This document shows, piece by piece, positions 46,499-54,795 of a DNA stretch of 64,000 nucleotides; position 1 is the first letter of the stretch; each line of letters opens with the position of its first letter. The position numbers and the translations under genes are program-made. Under the pieces are notes generated by a model. The model had not been told where the DNA came from, made no database searches, and saw nothing but the letters and a program-made list of their open reading frames with translations. The stretch is taken from positions 1 through 64,000 of the forward strand of contig CAVVVS010000121.1 of assembly GCA_963751355.1 (NCBI GenBank). The letters run 5' to 3'. The stretch is from CAVVVS01 sp963751355. GTDB taxonomy: Bacteria; Bacteroidota; Ignavibacteria; Ignavibacteriales; Ignavibacteriaceae.

Positions 46499-46536
46499 AA
46501 AAAAGCTTTAAGGTAAGTTTGCCTTAAAGCTTTTTT
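46499..46536. terminator. Bidirectional terminator between convergent genes
   Basis: A 15-bp perfect stem (AAAAAAGCTTTAAGG facing CCTTAAAGCTTTTTT, 8-base loop) with A and T runs on both flanks. It serves the M24 peptidase gene on the plus strand and the respiratory cluster, whose last gene ends at 46564, on the minus strand. Confidence 0.93.
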
Positions 46537-46563
46537 ATTATTTAAATAATTAAGCTGCTAAAA

Positions 46564-47910
46564 TTAATTTTCGTATTTTTTTACCTCGGTAATTATATAT
46601 TTTGCAACTGCATGTGCTTGTGCTGAATTCAAGCCGGGATTAGGCATCGGAGGATAACCAGGAACTTTTTGTGTAGGATGCAATATAAATTTTGCCAGTT
46701 CATCTACATTGCCTTTATATCCGGGTACGGTTTGAACATATGGCGGTCCGACAACTTTATGATCAAAACTATGACATGCAGAACAAATATTTTGATAAAT
46801 TTCTTTACCGCTTATTTTTGGCGCTTTATTTTTACCGGTTAATTTTTGCATTGTTTGTTCAAATTGAACACTTAATTTTGAAGTTTCAATCTGGGATGCA
46901 TTGTCCATTGCAAGCTGATCTTTAACAATAACAGACATGATAGTAAGAAGTACTAAAAAGAACACCGGCGCACTATATTTGGATGTTTTTTTAGTAATCA
47001 TAACATATAAAAATTGATATGCCAGGAAGATAAATATTAGTGCCAGCATAGCATAGAAAAACACTGCACCTGATAATGCGTTATCAGGTAAATTATAGAC
47101 ATCAAGCAGCAAAAATAACGGCATTATCAAGCCGCCGGTAAATGTTAATTTAATAGCAAGCTTCCGAACAAATGAGGAATATTCTTCTGAAATATTTTTA
47201 ATCCCTCCGTCCCAATAGAAAAACCTAAATAAAATTGCTCCGCCGGTAATCGCTACCGATAATGATAAGAATACAATAAATCTTGAAACAACAGTCCAGG
47301 AAAATAACAACCCTAAAACATTTTTGTCGCTCCATAAATTGGTATAAGTAACAAGAGTAATTCCCGCTATAAAAAGCCAAAGTGCAACAAATAAAAATAT
47401 TAGACCGTAGACGCCGGTTTTAAAGCTTAGGAGTTTACTACCTTCTCGTAGTTTATTAAAATCCTCATTTACTTTTTCGTCCTGCGGTGGATTATCTTTA
47501 AATGCGTCGAAAATGTTTGTGAATGTAACTGAATACCGGTATGTATAAATTAAAATTAAACTAGTTAATATAAAAAGCAACGATCCGAATAGATAACTGA
47601 CAGTTGAAATATTTGCTTGCTGAAATAACTGAATATATATTAAGATTGCCGTGATAAGGGTAATAATCCCCAAAACTAGCCCCATACTTTTAGTTATGGT
47701 AGCAGTATCTATTACATCTTTGGCGAAGGATAAATAAAAATTATTATTTTTATTAAGACCTTTTTTCCTGAAATAAATTGAGAGCGCAGTACCGCCAAAT
47801 ATCAAGCTAATAAAAGGCACAAAAAGGAAAAATATCAGCATTAATATGTAATGCAACAATTGTATATGCTCAGGGGAAAGGGGTATTACCAGCTTATTTA
47901 GAAAATCCAT
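46564..47910 (-). CDS. Multi-spanning membrane protein with C-terminal cytochrome c domain
   Basis: The 448-residue protein has about nine or ten predicted membrane helices followed, from about residue 365, by one class I cytochrome c domain. The haem-binding motif is CSACH and the axial methionine lies in YPPMPNPGL. It is the last gene of the respiratory cluster, 31 bases after ctaB. The coxB-encoded subunit II here has no cytochrome domain of its own, so this protein may supply the haem that donates electrons to the oxidase; that is inference. The membrane part is not a domain I can name. Confidence 0.8.
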   Translation of the reverse strand: MDFLNKLVIPLSPEHIQLLHYILMLIFFLFVPFISLIFGGTALSIYFRKKGLNKNNNFYLSFAKDVIDTATITKSMGLVLGIITLITAILIYIQLFQQANISTVSYLFGSLLFILTSLILIYTYRYSVTFTNIFDAFKDNPPQDEKVNEDFNKLREGSKLLSFKTGVYGLIFLFVALWLFIAGITLVTYTNLWSDKNVLGLLFSWTVVSRFIVFLSLSVAITGGAILFRFFYWDGGIKNISEEYSSFVRKLAIKLTFTGGLIMPLFLLLDVYNLPDNALSGAVFFYAMLALIFIFLAYQFLYVMITKKTSKYSAPVFFLVLLTIMSVIVKDQLAMDNASQIETSKLSVQFEQTMQKLTGKNKAPKISGKEIYQNICSACHSFDHKVVGPPYVQTVPGYKGNVDELAKFILHPTQKVPGYPPMPNPGLNSAQAHAVAKYIITEVKKYEN

Positions 47911-47941
47911 TTAATCTCTCACTTTTTTCAATTTATTGGTA

Positions 47942-48805
47942 TTAAATAATCAGTTTATCAAGCGATAAAAGAATAACAACTATTACTGCAAAAATGTTAA
48001 TTTCTCTAAAAGTAAAACGGAAATTAACTCTTTCTTTAGTTGACCTTAAAAGTTTTACTCCGTGCCATGCAAGCCATAACCCAGTGAATAATAATCCAAA
48101 ATTAATAAGAGGGTATTTTACGATACCGAATAACGGAATTAGTAAGCATGTTACAACTGTAGCAAGCAACCAAATAAAAGTAATTCGGGCTAATTGATCA
48201 TGACTAAATATTTTCGTTAAAGTCGGGAATCCTGCTTTTTCGTAATCTTTATCGAATACTAAAAGTAACAACCAAAAATGAGGAATCTGCCATATGAAGA
48301 AGAAAAATGATAATATAGCAATCCTCGGGTCAAGCAAACTTCCACCGGCAGCAACCCAGCCGACTGCGGGTGGTATTGCTCCCACGAGCGAACCAGGAAC
48401 AATAGCGATCGGATTTCGTTTCTTCATTGGAGTATAGATTCCGTTATACCACAACAGATTAAGCAGTCCTAATCCCAAAGCTAACCAACCTGAACCGATA
48501 TATAAAATTAAAGCGCCGAAGATTACCAATGAAATTGCAATCTCTAACGCGTTAACGGGAGATATTTTGCCAGTAGGTAAAGGACGATTTTTGGTCCTTT
48601 CCATCAATGCGTCTGTATCTCTCTCTTGATAGTGGTTTATTGCTGCTGATCCGCAAGCCAGCAGCAAAATACCTATTGTAGGAGCTATTGCAGCCACGGA
48701 CAATTTACCTGCAGCACTAATAAAACCAAACAATGTAGTTATTGTTACAAAAACCGTAATTCTGATTTTTGTCAGTTCCAATACTATGTTAATCTTATCT
48801 TTCAA
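47942..48805 (-). CDS. ctaB: Haem O synthase (protohaem IX farnesyltransferase)
   Basis: The 287-residue protein is a polytopic UbiA-family prenyltransferase with the haem-specific motif NHYQERDTDALMERTKNRP near residues 58-76 and the later segment FDKDYEKAGFPTL. It attaches a farnesyl tail to protohaem, making haem O for the oxidase encoded upstream. The apparent start is TTG at 48805, 29 bases past coxB, with no stronger ATG nearby. Haem A synthase (CtaA) is not in the window, so whether the oxidase carries haem O or A cannot be told here. Confidence 0.94.
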   Translation of the reverse strand: MKDKINIVLELTKIRITVFVTITTLFGFISAAGKLSVAAIAPTIGILLLACGSAAINHYQERDTDALMERTKNRPLPTGKISPVNALEIAISLVIFGALILYIGSGWLALGLGLLNLLWYNGIYTPMKKRNPIAIVPGSLVGAIPPAVGWVAAGGSLLDPRIAILSFFFFIWQIPHFWLLLLVFDKDYEKAGFPTLTKIFSHDQLARITFIWLLATVVTCLLIPLFGIVKYPLINFGLLFTGLWLAWHGVKLLRSTKERVNFRFTFREINIFAVIVVILLSLDKLII

Positions 48806-48834
48806 AAGTTATTCACTTGCGCTTTATTTTGATT

Positions 48835-49482
48835 TTACATTTTTGAACTTGAACCGGAACTATCGCTATCCTGACTTTGTTTTTGTTTTTTCATCCAACT
48901 ATCAAACTTATCGGGGGGCATAACTACAACAGCACTATACATATAAGAATGTCTTAAGCCGCAATATTCTGCACAAAATACATCATAAGTACCGAGGTGT
49001 GTGGCTTGAAACCAGGCGCTGTTATCACGACTCGGTATAACATCTTCTTTTACCCTAAAAGCGGGAACATAGAAAGAATGATCGACATCCTTGGAATGAA
49101 GCATTACTTTCACCGGTTTATCAAGCGGTACATAAAGAGTATCCGTTTTAACCCCGTTCGCATATTGAAATGACCAGCTCCACATTTGAGCATAAACATC
49201 CACTACCATCGAATCCTTCGGAGCATCCCTCATTTGTTTATATCCGGTCCATCCAAGCCAAAACATTATAAGGACTAAAATTGTGGGTACAACCGTCCAC
49301 AATACTTCCAACATTACATTGCCATGTATATTTTTCGCTTTTACATTCTTCTTACTGTTATACTTAACTACAAAAACTATCATTAACGTAGTTATAAGAA
49401 CAAGAAAGAATACACAAATAGCTACAATAAATATGAAAGTACTATTAACAGATTGTACAAAATTTGACGCTTCAGCAATCAT
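48835..49482 (-). CDS. coxB: Cytochrome c oxidase subunit II
   Basis: The 215-residue protein has two membrane helices near the N-terminus (residues about 12-35 and 55-75) and a cupredoxin domain with the binuclear copper (CuA) ligands: H in HSFYVPAFRVKED and the cluster CAEYCGLRHSYM. The C-terminal tail is short and serine-rich. It lacks the CxxCH haem motif of caa3-type subunit II, so the cytochrome c partner must be separate. It lies seven bases after coxD and before ctaB, within a coxA-C-D-B order. Confidence 0.95.
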   Translation of the reverse strand: MIAEASNFVQSVNSTFIFIVAICVFFLVLITTLMIVFVVKYNSKKNVKAKNIHGNVMLEVLWTVVPTILVLIMFWLGWTGYKQMRDAPKDSMVVDVYAQMWSWSFQYANGVKTDTLYVPLDKPVKVMLHSKDVDHSFYVPAFRVKEDVIPSRDNSAWFQATHLGTYDVFCAEYCGLRHSYMYSAVVVMPPDKFDSWMKKQKQSQDSDSSGSSSKM

Positions 49483-49489
49483 ATTATTT

Positions 49490-49801
49490 TCACCTTACAT
49501 AAAAAGAATAATCAGTAAATAAAAGAGTAAATGAAATTGTTAAAAATAATAAGGCAACAAAGACGAAAACTTTAAATGCCTTTTCTTCTGTTTTGAGATG
49601 CATAAATTCAGTTAGCACCAAATAAGACTTTACCATGGCAATTACTAATGCGACAACTACACTTAACTTACCGAAGTTAATTCCCGCAACCGTTGCCGTT
49701 AGTCCGGTTAAAACTATTAGTGAAAGCCATACTAATATATATACACCGTCATGAGAAGAATGTTTTTCAGAATTTTCAGCTTGTTCAATTTGTTTATCCA
49801 T
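49490..49801 (-). CDS. Cytochrome c oxidase subunit IV family protein
   Basis: The 103-residue protein has three membrane helices (residues about 22-42, 45-65 and 77-97) and the segment VKSYLVLTEFMHLKTEEKAF, typical of the small fourth subunit (CtaF/prokaryotic COX4 type) of bacterial oxidases. It is packed between coxC (10-base gap) and coxB (7-base gap). Its role is structural; no cofactor-binding residues are expected. Confidence 0.88.
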   Translation of the reverse strand: MDKQIEQAENSEKHSSHDGVYILVWLSLIVLTGLTATVAGINFGKLSVVVALVIAMVKSYLVLTEFMHLKTEEKAFKVFVFVALLFLTISFTLLFTDYSFYVR

Positions 49802-49811
49802 ATTAAAATCC

Positions 49812-50432
49812 TCAAGTTATAAGATAGAATAAAGGGAATAAGAAAATCCATATTATATCTACCAGGTGCCAGTATAATCCTGCTGCTTCTAATTTTACAT
49901 AATTATCTTCATTTATAACACCTTTAATTGTAAAACGCAGCATGAATGCTATTACTGTCATACCTACGATAACATGAATTCCGTGAAGCCCGACCATCGA
50001 ATAATATAACCCGTAATAAAGTATTTGTCCTCTCGGTTTCGCTTCCAGTATGCTTGAGCCGGGAAAATTCCCTTTGCTAATTTCGGCACTCCATTCTATA
50101 AATTTATTAACCAGGAATGCCAAACCGAAGAGAATGGTAGTAAACTGCAGAGTAATGGAAAGTTTCCTCTGCCCTCTTTTTATAGCCGATATTGCAAGAG
50201 CCATAGTTAAACTGCTGGTTAAAAGTATTGCAGTATTTAAAGTACCTAAGAAAGTATTCATCTCCCTGGAGGCAATTGCAAAATCCTGTTGATGGGTAAA
50301 CCTATATACCGAATACATCAAGAACAATCCGCCGAATAATGTTAGCTCAGAAAACAGGAAGAGCCACATCCCCATTTTTGAACGGATATCGTCCCTATGT
50401 AAATGAGCTTCTGCGTGCGGTTGAGTACTCAA
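49812..50432 (-). CDS. coxC: Cytochrome c oxidase subunit III
   Basis: The 206-residue protein has five membrane helices and the family segments MGMWLFLFSELTLFGG (residues about 20-36), YGLYYSMVGLHGIHVIVGM and LEAAGLYWHLVDIIWIFLFPLFY. The five-helix form is the shorter type of subunit III. The start is TTG at 50432, whose bases overlap the coxA stop codon (TTGA), with the strong Shine-Dalgarno AGAGGAGG upstream; the two subunits are therefore translationally coupled. Confidence 0.94.
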   Translation of the reverse strand: MSTQPHAEAHLHRDDIRSKMGMWLFLFSELTLFGGLFLMYSVYRFTHQQDFAIASREMNTFLGTLNTAILLTSSLTMALAISAIKRGQRKLSITLQFTTILFGLAFLVNKFIEWSAEISKGNFPGSSILEAKPRGQILYYGLYYSMVGLHGIHVIVGMTVIAFMLRFTIKGVINEDNYVKLEAAGLYWHLVDIIWIFLFPLFYLIT

Positions 50433-52093
50433 TTTACCTCCTCTTTTTCTAAAGTGACTAAATCATTTCTTTTATACTCATAAGGACCGTCGATTATGTT
50501 AGGTATCTCTTCAAAATTTTCAAGTGTCGGCGGTGTATCTACCTGCCACTCAAGAGTTTCGCCCCCCCAAATATTTTTTTCCGTAACACGTATTCCTTTT
50601 CTAACCGATATTAAAAGATTTATCAGCATAATAAGCATGCCTATTATCAATATCCATGAACCTACCGTTGCAATTATATGATAAGGTTGAAACTTTGGAA
50701 TATAGTGATAAGATCTTCTTGGCATTCCCATCCATCCCATAATTAAGAACGGGAAATAAAGGATATTGAATCCGACAAATATTATCCAAAACGCAACTTT
50801 AGCAACTTTTTGATTATACATTCGTCCTGTCATTTTAGGCAGCCAGTAATGGAGAGCTGCAAAGAGTCCAATCCCTGTTCCGCCGAAGACCACGTAATGA
50901 ATATGGCCTACAATAAAATATGTATCCGTCAAATATATATCCACCGATAATGCACCCTGAATTACTCCGGTGAGACCTCCTATTGCAAACAAAAAGATGA
51001 ATGCAAGTGAATATAGTAACGGTGGATCAAGCTTTATTGATCCCTTATACAGTGTAGCTGTCCAGTTAAATACTTTTATTGCGCTTGGAATTGCCACCAG
51101 GAACGTCAGCAATGAAAAAACAAATTCAGCTGTTTCACTCATTCCGGTTGCAAACATGTGGTGAGCCCAAACAAGCGAACCAAAGAGAGCAATCCCAAGA
51201 CTGGAATAAGCTATAAATTTATAACCAAAAATAGTCCGTTGCGAAAATACCGGGATTATTTCCGATATGACTCCCATTGCTGGTACAATTATTATGTACA
51301 CGGCAGGATGAGAATACATCCAGAACATATGCTGAAACAGCAGAGGGTCACCCCCTAATGCCGGATCGAAAATGCCTACGTGCAATACTCTTTCAACTAT
51401 TACCATAAGTAAAGTAATTCCAACAATTGGAGTAACTATAACCTGTATCCATGCTGTAGCATAAAGCGACCATGCAAATAAGGGCATTTTGAACCAGCCC
51501 ATGCCCGGTGCTCTCATCCGGTGAATAGTTGTTAAGAAATTTAATCCTGTCAATATGGATGAAAACCCTAATATGAATACAGCGGACAAAGTAAATATCA
51601 TATTAGTACCGGTTCGAACGCTATAAGGAATGTAAAAAGTCCAACCGGTGTCGGCTGCACCTCCGGGTAATACTATTGAAAGTAAAATCATAATTCCGCC
51701 TATGATATATAAATACCACGACAGTAAATTCAATCTTGGGAAGGCAACATCTTTCGCTCCAAGCATAATTGGCAGAAAGAAATTACCAAAGGCAGCAGGT
51801 ATAACCGGTATAACTACAATGAATATCATTATTACACCGTGAAGCGTAAAGAATTCATTATATGCTTGTGGATTAACGATTGTTCCTTGAGGCGTTAGTA
51901 ATTCCAGCCTAATTAAAAAACCAAGCGTTACACCGACGGCAAAAAAACTAAGGACAGTCATCAAATAAAGAATACCAATTCTTTTATGATCGGTTGTTAA
52001 AAGCCAGCCTAAGATACCTTTATGTTTACCTGTATCTTCCAGGTAACTCGGCGGTCGTCCGTTATGATCGACAGTTAAAGCGTCACTTGCCAT
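50429..52093 (-). CDS. coxA: Cytochrome c oxidase subunit I (A2-type haem-copper oxidase)
   Basis: The 554-residue protein has about twelve membrane helices. Visible ligands are H85 in FFTLHGVIM (low-spin haem), H262 and the cross-linked Y266 in YSHPAVYI (CuB), H311-H312 (CuB) and the GHIHYVVFGG segment (both haems). The YSHPAV wording replaces the usual HPEVY glutamate, the mark of A2-type oxidases such as those of Rhodothermus and Thermus. The enzyme reduces oxygen to water and pumps protons across the inner membrane. It heads the coxA-C-D-B block, just after two SCO genes. Confidence 0.96.
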   Translation of the reverse strand: MASDALTVDHNGRPPSYLEDTGKHKGILGWLLTTDHKRIGILYLMTVLSFFAVGVTLGFLIRLELLTPQGTIVNPQAYNEFFTLHGVIMIFIVVIPVIPAAFGNFFLPIMLGAKDVAFPRLNLLSWYLYIIGGIMILLSIVLPGGAADTGWTFYIPYSVRTGTNMIFTLSAVFILGFSSILTGLNFLTTIHRMRAPGMGWFKMPLFAWSLYATAWIQVIVTPIVGITLLMVIVERVLHVGIFDPALGGDPLLFQHMFWMYSHPAVYIIIVPAMGVISEIIPVFSQRTIFGYKFIAYSSLGIALFGSLVWAHHMFATGMSETAEFVFSLLTFLVAIPSAIKVFNWTATLYKGSIKLDPPLLYSLAFIFLFAIGGLTGVIQGALSVDIYLTDTYFIVGHIHYVVFGGTGIGLFAALHYWLPKMTGRMYNQKVAKVAFWIIFVGFNILYFPFLIMGWMGMPRRSYHYIPKFQPYHIIATVGSWILIIGMLIMLINLLISVRKGIRVTEKNIWGGETLEWQVDTPPTLENFEEIPNIIDGPYEYKRNDLVTLEKEEVN

Positions 52094-52111
52094 AAATATC
52101 TTCCTTTATTT

Positions 52112-52945
52112 CTATTTCCTTTTATTAGGATTTGCTTTTTTTATAATTATCAGAACCGATGCAATGGATAAAAGCCCGGCTGCAACTACAAGAGAAAGAA
52201 CTAATAAGTCTTTTCCCTTTGGTCTGAAGCTAAAGCAGGTTTGTAAAACATTTGCAATTGTTGAAGCTACATCGCTTTTAGAAGCATCCATTATCGACAT
52301 TTTAAAATCAGAGGGCAAAATTTGAAAATCACCCCTGCTGGTATAACCCGGATTCACATAACGGCAAATTTTGCCGTTTTTATCTACGAATATTAACACT
52401 CCTTTATGTAAAAAGCCTCCGATTGTTCGCTTGAATTCGAAACCTGCGGCATCAGTGAGCTTATATATATTAACACTGTCACCCGTAAGAAATGTCCATG
52501 ATGAATCCGGTATTTTTCTATTAATTAAACCAACCATCGAGCGCTTTTTTCTTGCCGCAATTGCAGGAGTTTCATTCTGATCGATGCTGATGCTTATGAT
52601 ATCATAATCTTTTCCGGGTTCCAGTTTTACCCTGCCTATAACGTTGGATATTTCTGCCATTAGCGGTGTGCATATACCCGAACATCTGTAATAACAAAAA
52701 TCTAAAACTGTGGGCTTATTTACTAACTCTTTTAAAGTAACCTGTTTTCCTTCCGAATTAACAAATTTTAGATTTAACGGAATTGTTTTTCCTAAATGTT
52801 CTACAACCTTTGCCGTATTATAATCTGCAAATGATGAATTATTAAATATGAATAAAGACAGAAACGTAATAATTACGAACGTGCCGGAAGCTCTAAAAAT
52901 CCGTCGGATATTATTAATAATATGATTACTTTGAAACAAAATCAT
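52112..52945 (-). CDS. SCO1/SenC-family copper chaperone (copy A)
   Basis: I take the ATG at 52945; a TTG twelve bases earlier is also possible. The 277-residue protein has a signal anchor (residues about 20-45) and a thioredoxin-like domain with the copper-binding cysteines in YRCSGICTPLM (CxxxC) and the third ligand, histidine, in GGFLHKGVLIF. A second hydrophobic helix lies near the C-terminus. SCO proteins deliver copper to, or reduce, the CuA site of subunit II. It sits immediately upstream of coxA (18-base gap), beside a second copy. Confidence 0.92.
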   Translation of the reverse strand: MILFQSNHIINNIRRIFRASGTFVIITFLSLFIFNNSSFADYNTAKVVEHLGKTIPLNLKFVNSEGKQVTLKELVNKPTVLDFCYYRCSGICTPLMAEISNVIGRVKLEPGKDYDIISISIDQNETPAIAARKKRSMVGLINRKIPDSSWTFLTGDSVNIYKLTDAAGFEFKRTIGGFLHKGVLIFVDKNGKICRYVNPGYTSRGDFQILPSDFKMSIMDASKSDVASTIANVLQTCFSFRPKGKDLLVLSLVVAAGLLSIASVLIIIKKANPNKRK

Positions 52946-53018
52946 TCTATCAATCAATTTAGTTTTTATACAAAAAAAATAGATCCGTTAGGGAAAGAAA
53001 TAAAAATTACAAATTAAA

Positions 53019-53825
53019 TTAAACTTGTTTTTTTGTCCTTGGCTTCTTATTCAAATATACTACAAAGCCGATTACGAACAAGAGAATACTTGCACCGGAA
53101 ATTTTAAATAAATCATAAACAAATGCTTCATTTTTCGGCGTTTCGCTGAAACAAACTTTAAGCTGTTCATCCATTCCCGGAATAGCTTCATTCTTTTGAG
53201 CATAATTAAGAGCCATCTTAAATCTTAAAGGTAAAATTCTGAAATTTCCTCTGTTGTCAAACCCAGGACGCAGGTAATAACAAATCTTCCCCTCTTTCGA
53301 AACGAAAATGAGTATCCCTCTGTGTAAAAACCCTCCCTGGGTTCTTTCAAAATTAAATCCGGCAGCTTTTGTCAACTTATTAATAGTCAAACTATCTGTG
53401 GTTAAAAATCTCCATGCACTATCAGGAAGTGCCCTGCCTACAAGGCGCATCATTATCCTTTTTTTCCTTGCAGCCATCAAAGGAGTTTCATTTTCATCGA
53501 AACTTATGCTCACTAAATTATAATCCTTCCCCGGGACCAAATCAATACGATTTATAACTTCCGCAACATCGGTCATAAGCGGAGTGCAAATCCCCTTACA
53601 TCGATAATATACAAAATCAATTACCGTAGGTTTATCAATCAGATTTTTCAAATTAACAGTATTGTTGTCCGAATCTTTAAGATTTAAATTTAGGGGTAAT
53701 AACTCTCCCACATGAGGTTTAACATTAATATCTTTATCCTGTCCATATGCATAATCGTTCATCGTAAACATTATGGCTGCGGCAAATAGAATAAAATATA
53801 TGTGTATCCTTTTCTTAAACATCAT
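53019..53825 (-). CDS. SCO1/SenC-family copper chaperone (copy B)
   Basis: The 268-residue protein parallels copy A: signal peptide (residues about 7-28), the copper pair in YRCKGICTPLM, histidine in GGFLHRGILIF and a C-terminal membrane helix (FVYDLFKISGASILLFVIGF). The two copies share many stretches (for example RKKRxMxxL and the DSxWxFLT region), so they look like an old tandem duplication. Both keep all copper ligands. One may serve as copper donor and the other as thiol reductase; this division is inference. It starts three bases after the cytochrome c gene. Confidence 0.92.
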   Translation of the reverse strand: MMFKKRIHIYFILFAAAIMFTMNDYAYGQDKDINVKPHVGELLPLNLNLKDSDNNTVNLKNLIDKPTVIDFVYYRCKGICTPLMTDVAEVINRIDLVPGKDYNLVSISFDENETPLMAARKKRIMMRLVGRALPDSAWRFLTTDSLTINKLTKAAGFNFERTQGGFLHRGILIFVSKEGKICYYLRPGFDNRGNFRILPLRFKMALNYAQKNEAIPGMDEQLKVCFSETPKNEAFVYDLFKISGASILLFVIGFVVYLNKKPRTKKQV

Positions 53826-53828
53826 TTC

Positions 53829-54770
53829 TTAACTAAATAATTTGTTCAAATAATTAAATAAATTATCCCATTGATCGGCTGACAAATCGTGAACTCTATC
53901 ATTAAAACCATCTTCATTAATCTCATGAACTACCAAGTCAATGAATACCTTTTGATTATTGTGCCACTCACCTGTATTGAATAAGGTTGTCAATGCTCTC
54001 ATTTTATTATCAGTAACAGATTCAAAAATTTTTGCTCCTTCACTTTGTTCAGCGTCATTCTTTATGAAATTCATAATGCTCAGTATTTTTTGATATTTCT
54101 GCTGAGTATTCATTTCTATAAGTTTCATCGCATCTTCAACAGGTACCTGTCCCGGATTTTTTTGAACTGCATCAAGTTTATAAGTTTGAATTAAATCTTC
54201 AAGATCTTCTTTTGTATCTGTCGGGGGATTTGGTACAAATGTAGAGCGTATATACTGAGCTAACGCAAATCGCTGAGTCGGTGAGAAATTATCGAAAGCT
54301 ACCATAGCACTTCCCTTTACACCTTCCGAAAGTGTTTTATAAATTTCTGACAATTTTGAACCGTTTACCCAACCTGTTTTACTTGTAAAGTTACGGGGTG
54401 ATGGTTTTAATGCAGCAGCAGCTACTCCGTCACCCTTACCGTTTGCTCCGTGACACGATACGCAGTTTGTAGTAAATAGTTTCTTTCCTTCTTGTACCAA
54501 TGTATCGCTTGGCTGACTTAATGCCATCACATCTGCTTTTGGAGTAGTAGTAGGCTCTTCAAGTTTGAAATCAGTGGGATACGTTTTCATTGTATCTTGT
54601 ATAGCAGGCGGTACAGTCCGTCTTTCCATATTGTTAAATTTGCTCATATAGAAAAGACCGATGCCTGTCCCAATGATCAAAATGTAAACAAAAGCCAAAA
54701 CAAATTTCTTTGCTTTAGTAACTTCTATTTCAGACGTAATACCGTTTTTTTCTTTTTCTGAATTACTCAT
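53829..54770 (-). CDS. Membrane-anchored monohaem cytochrome c
   Basis: The 313-residue protein has one N-terminal membrane anchor (residues about 22-42) and a class I cytochrome c domain from about residue 85 to 175. The haem motif is CVSCH, followed by GANGKGDG, and the axial methionine is probably in the GSAMVAFDNF segment. The remaining 130 residues are helical with no haem motif or domain I know. It lies between actF and the SCO genes, where an electron carrier from alternative complex III to the oxidase would be expected. Confidence 0.88.
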   Translation of the reverse strand: MSNSEKEKNGITSEIEVTKAKKFVLAFVYILIIGTGIGLFYMSKFNNMERRTVPPAIQDTMKTYPTDFKLEEPTTTPKADVMALSQPSDTLVQEGKKLFTTNCVSCHGANGKGDGVAAAALKPSPRNFTSKTGWVNGSKLSEIYKTLSEGVKGSAMVAFDNFSPTQRFALAQYIRSTFVPNPPTDTKEDLEDLIQTYKLDAVQKNPGQVPVEDAMKLIEMNTQQKYQKILSIMNFIKNDAEQSEGAKIFESVTDNKMRALTTLFNTGEWHNNQKVFIDLVVHEINEDGFNDRVHDLSADQWDNLFNYLNKLFS

Positions 54771-54795
54771 AAGAAACCTTCTGATACCCTAATAA

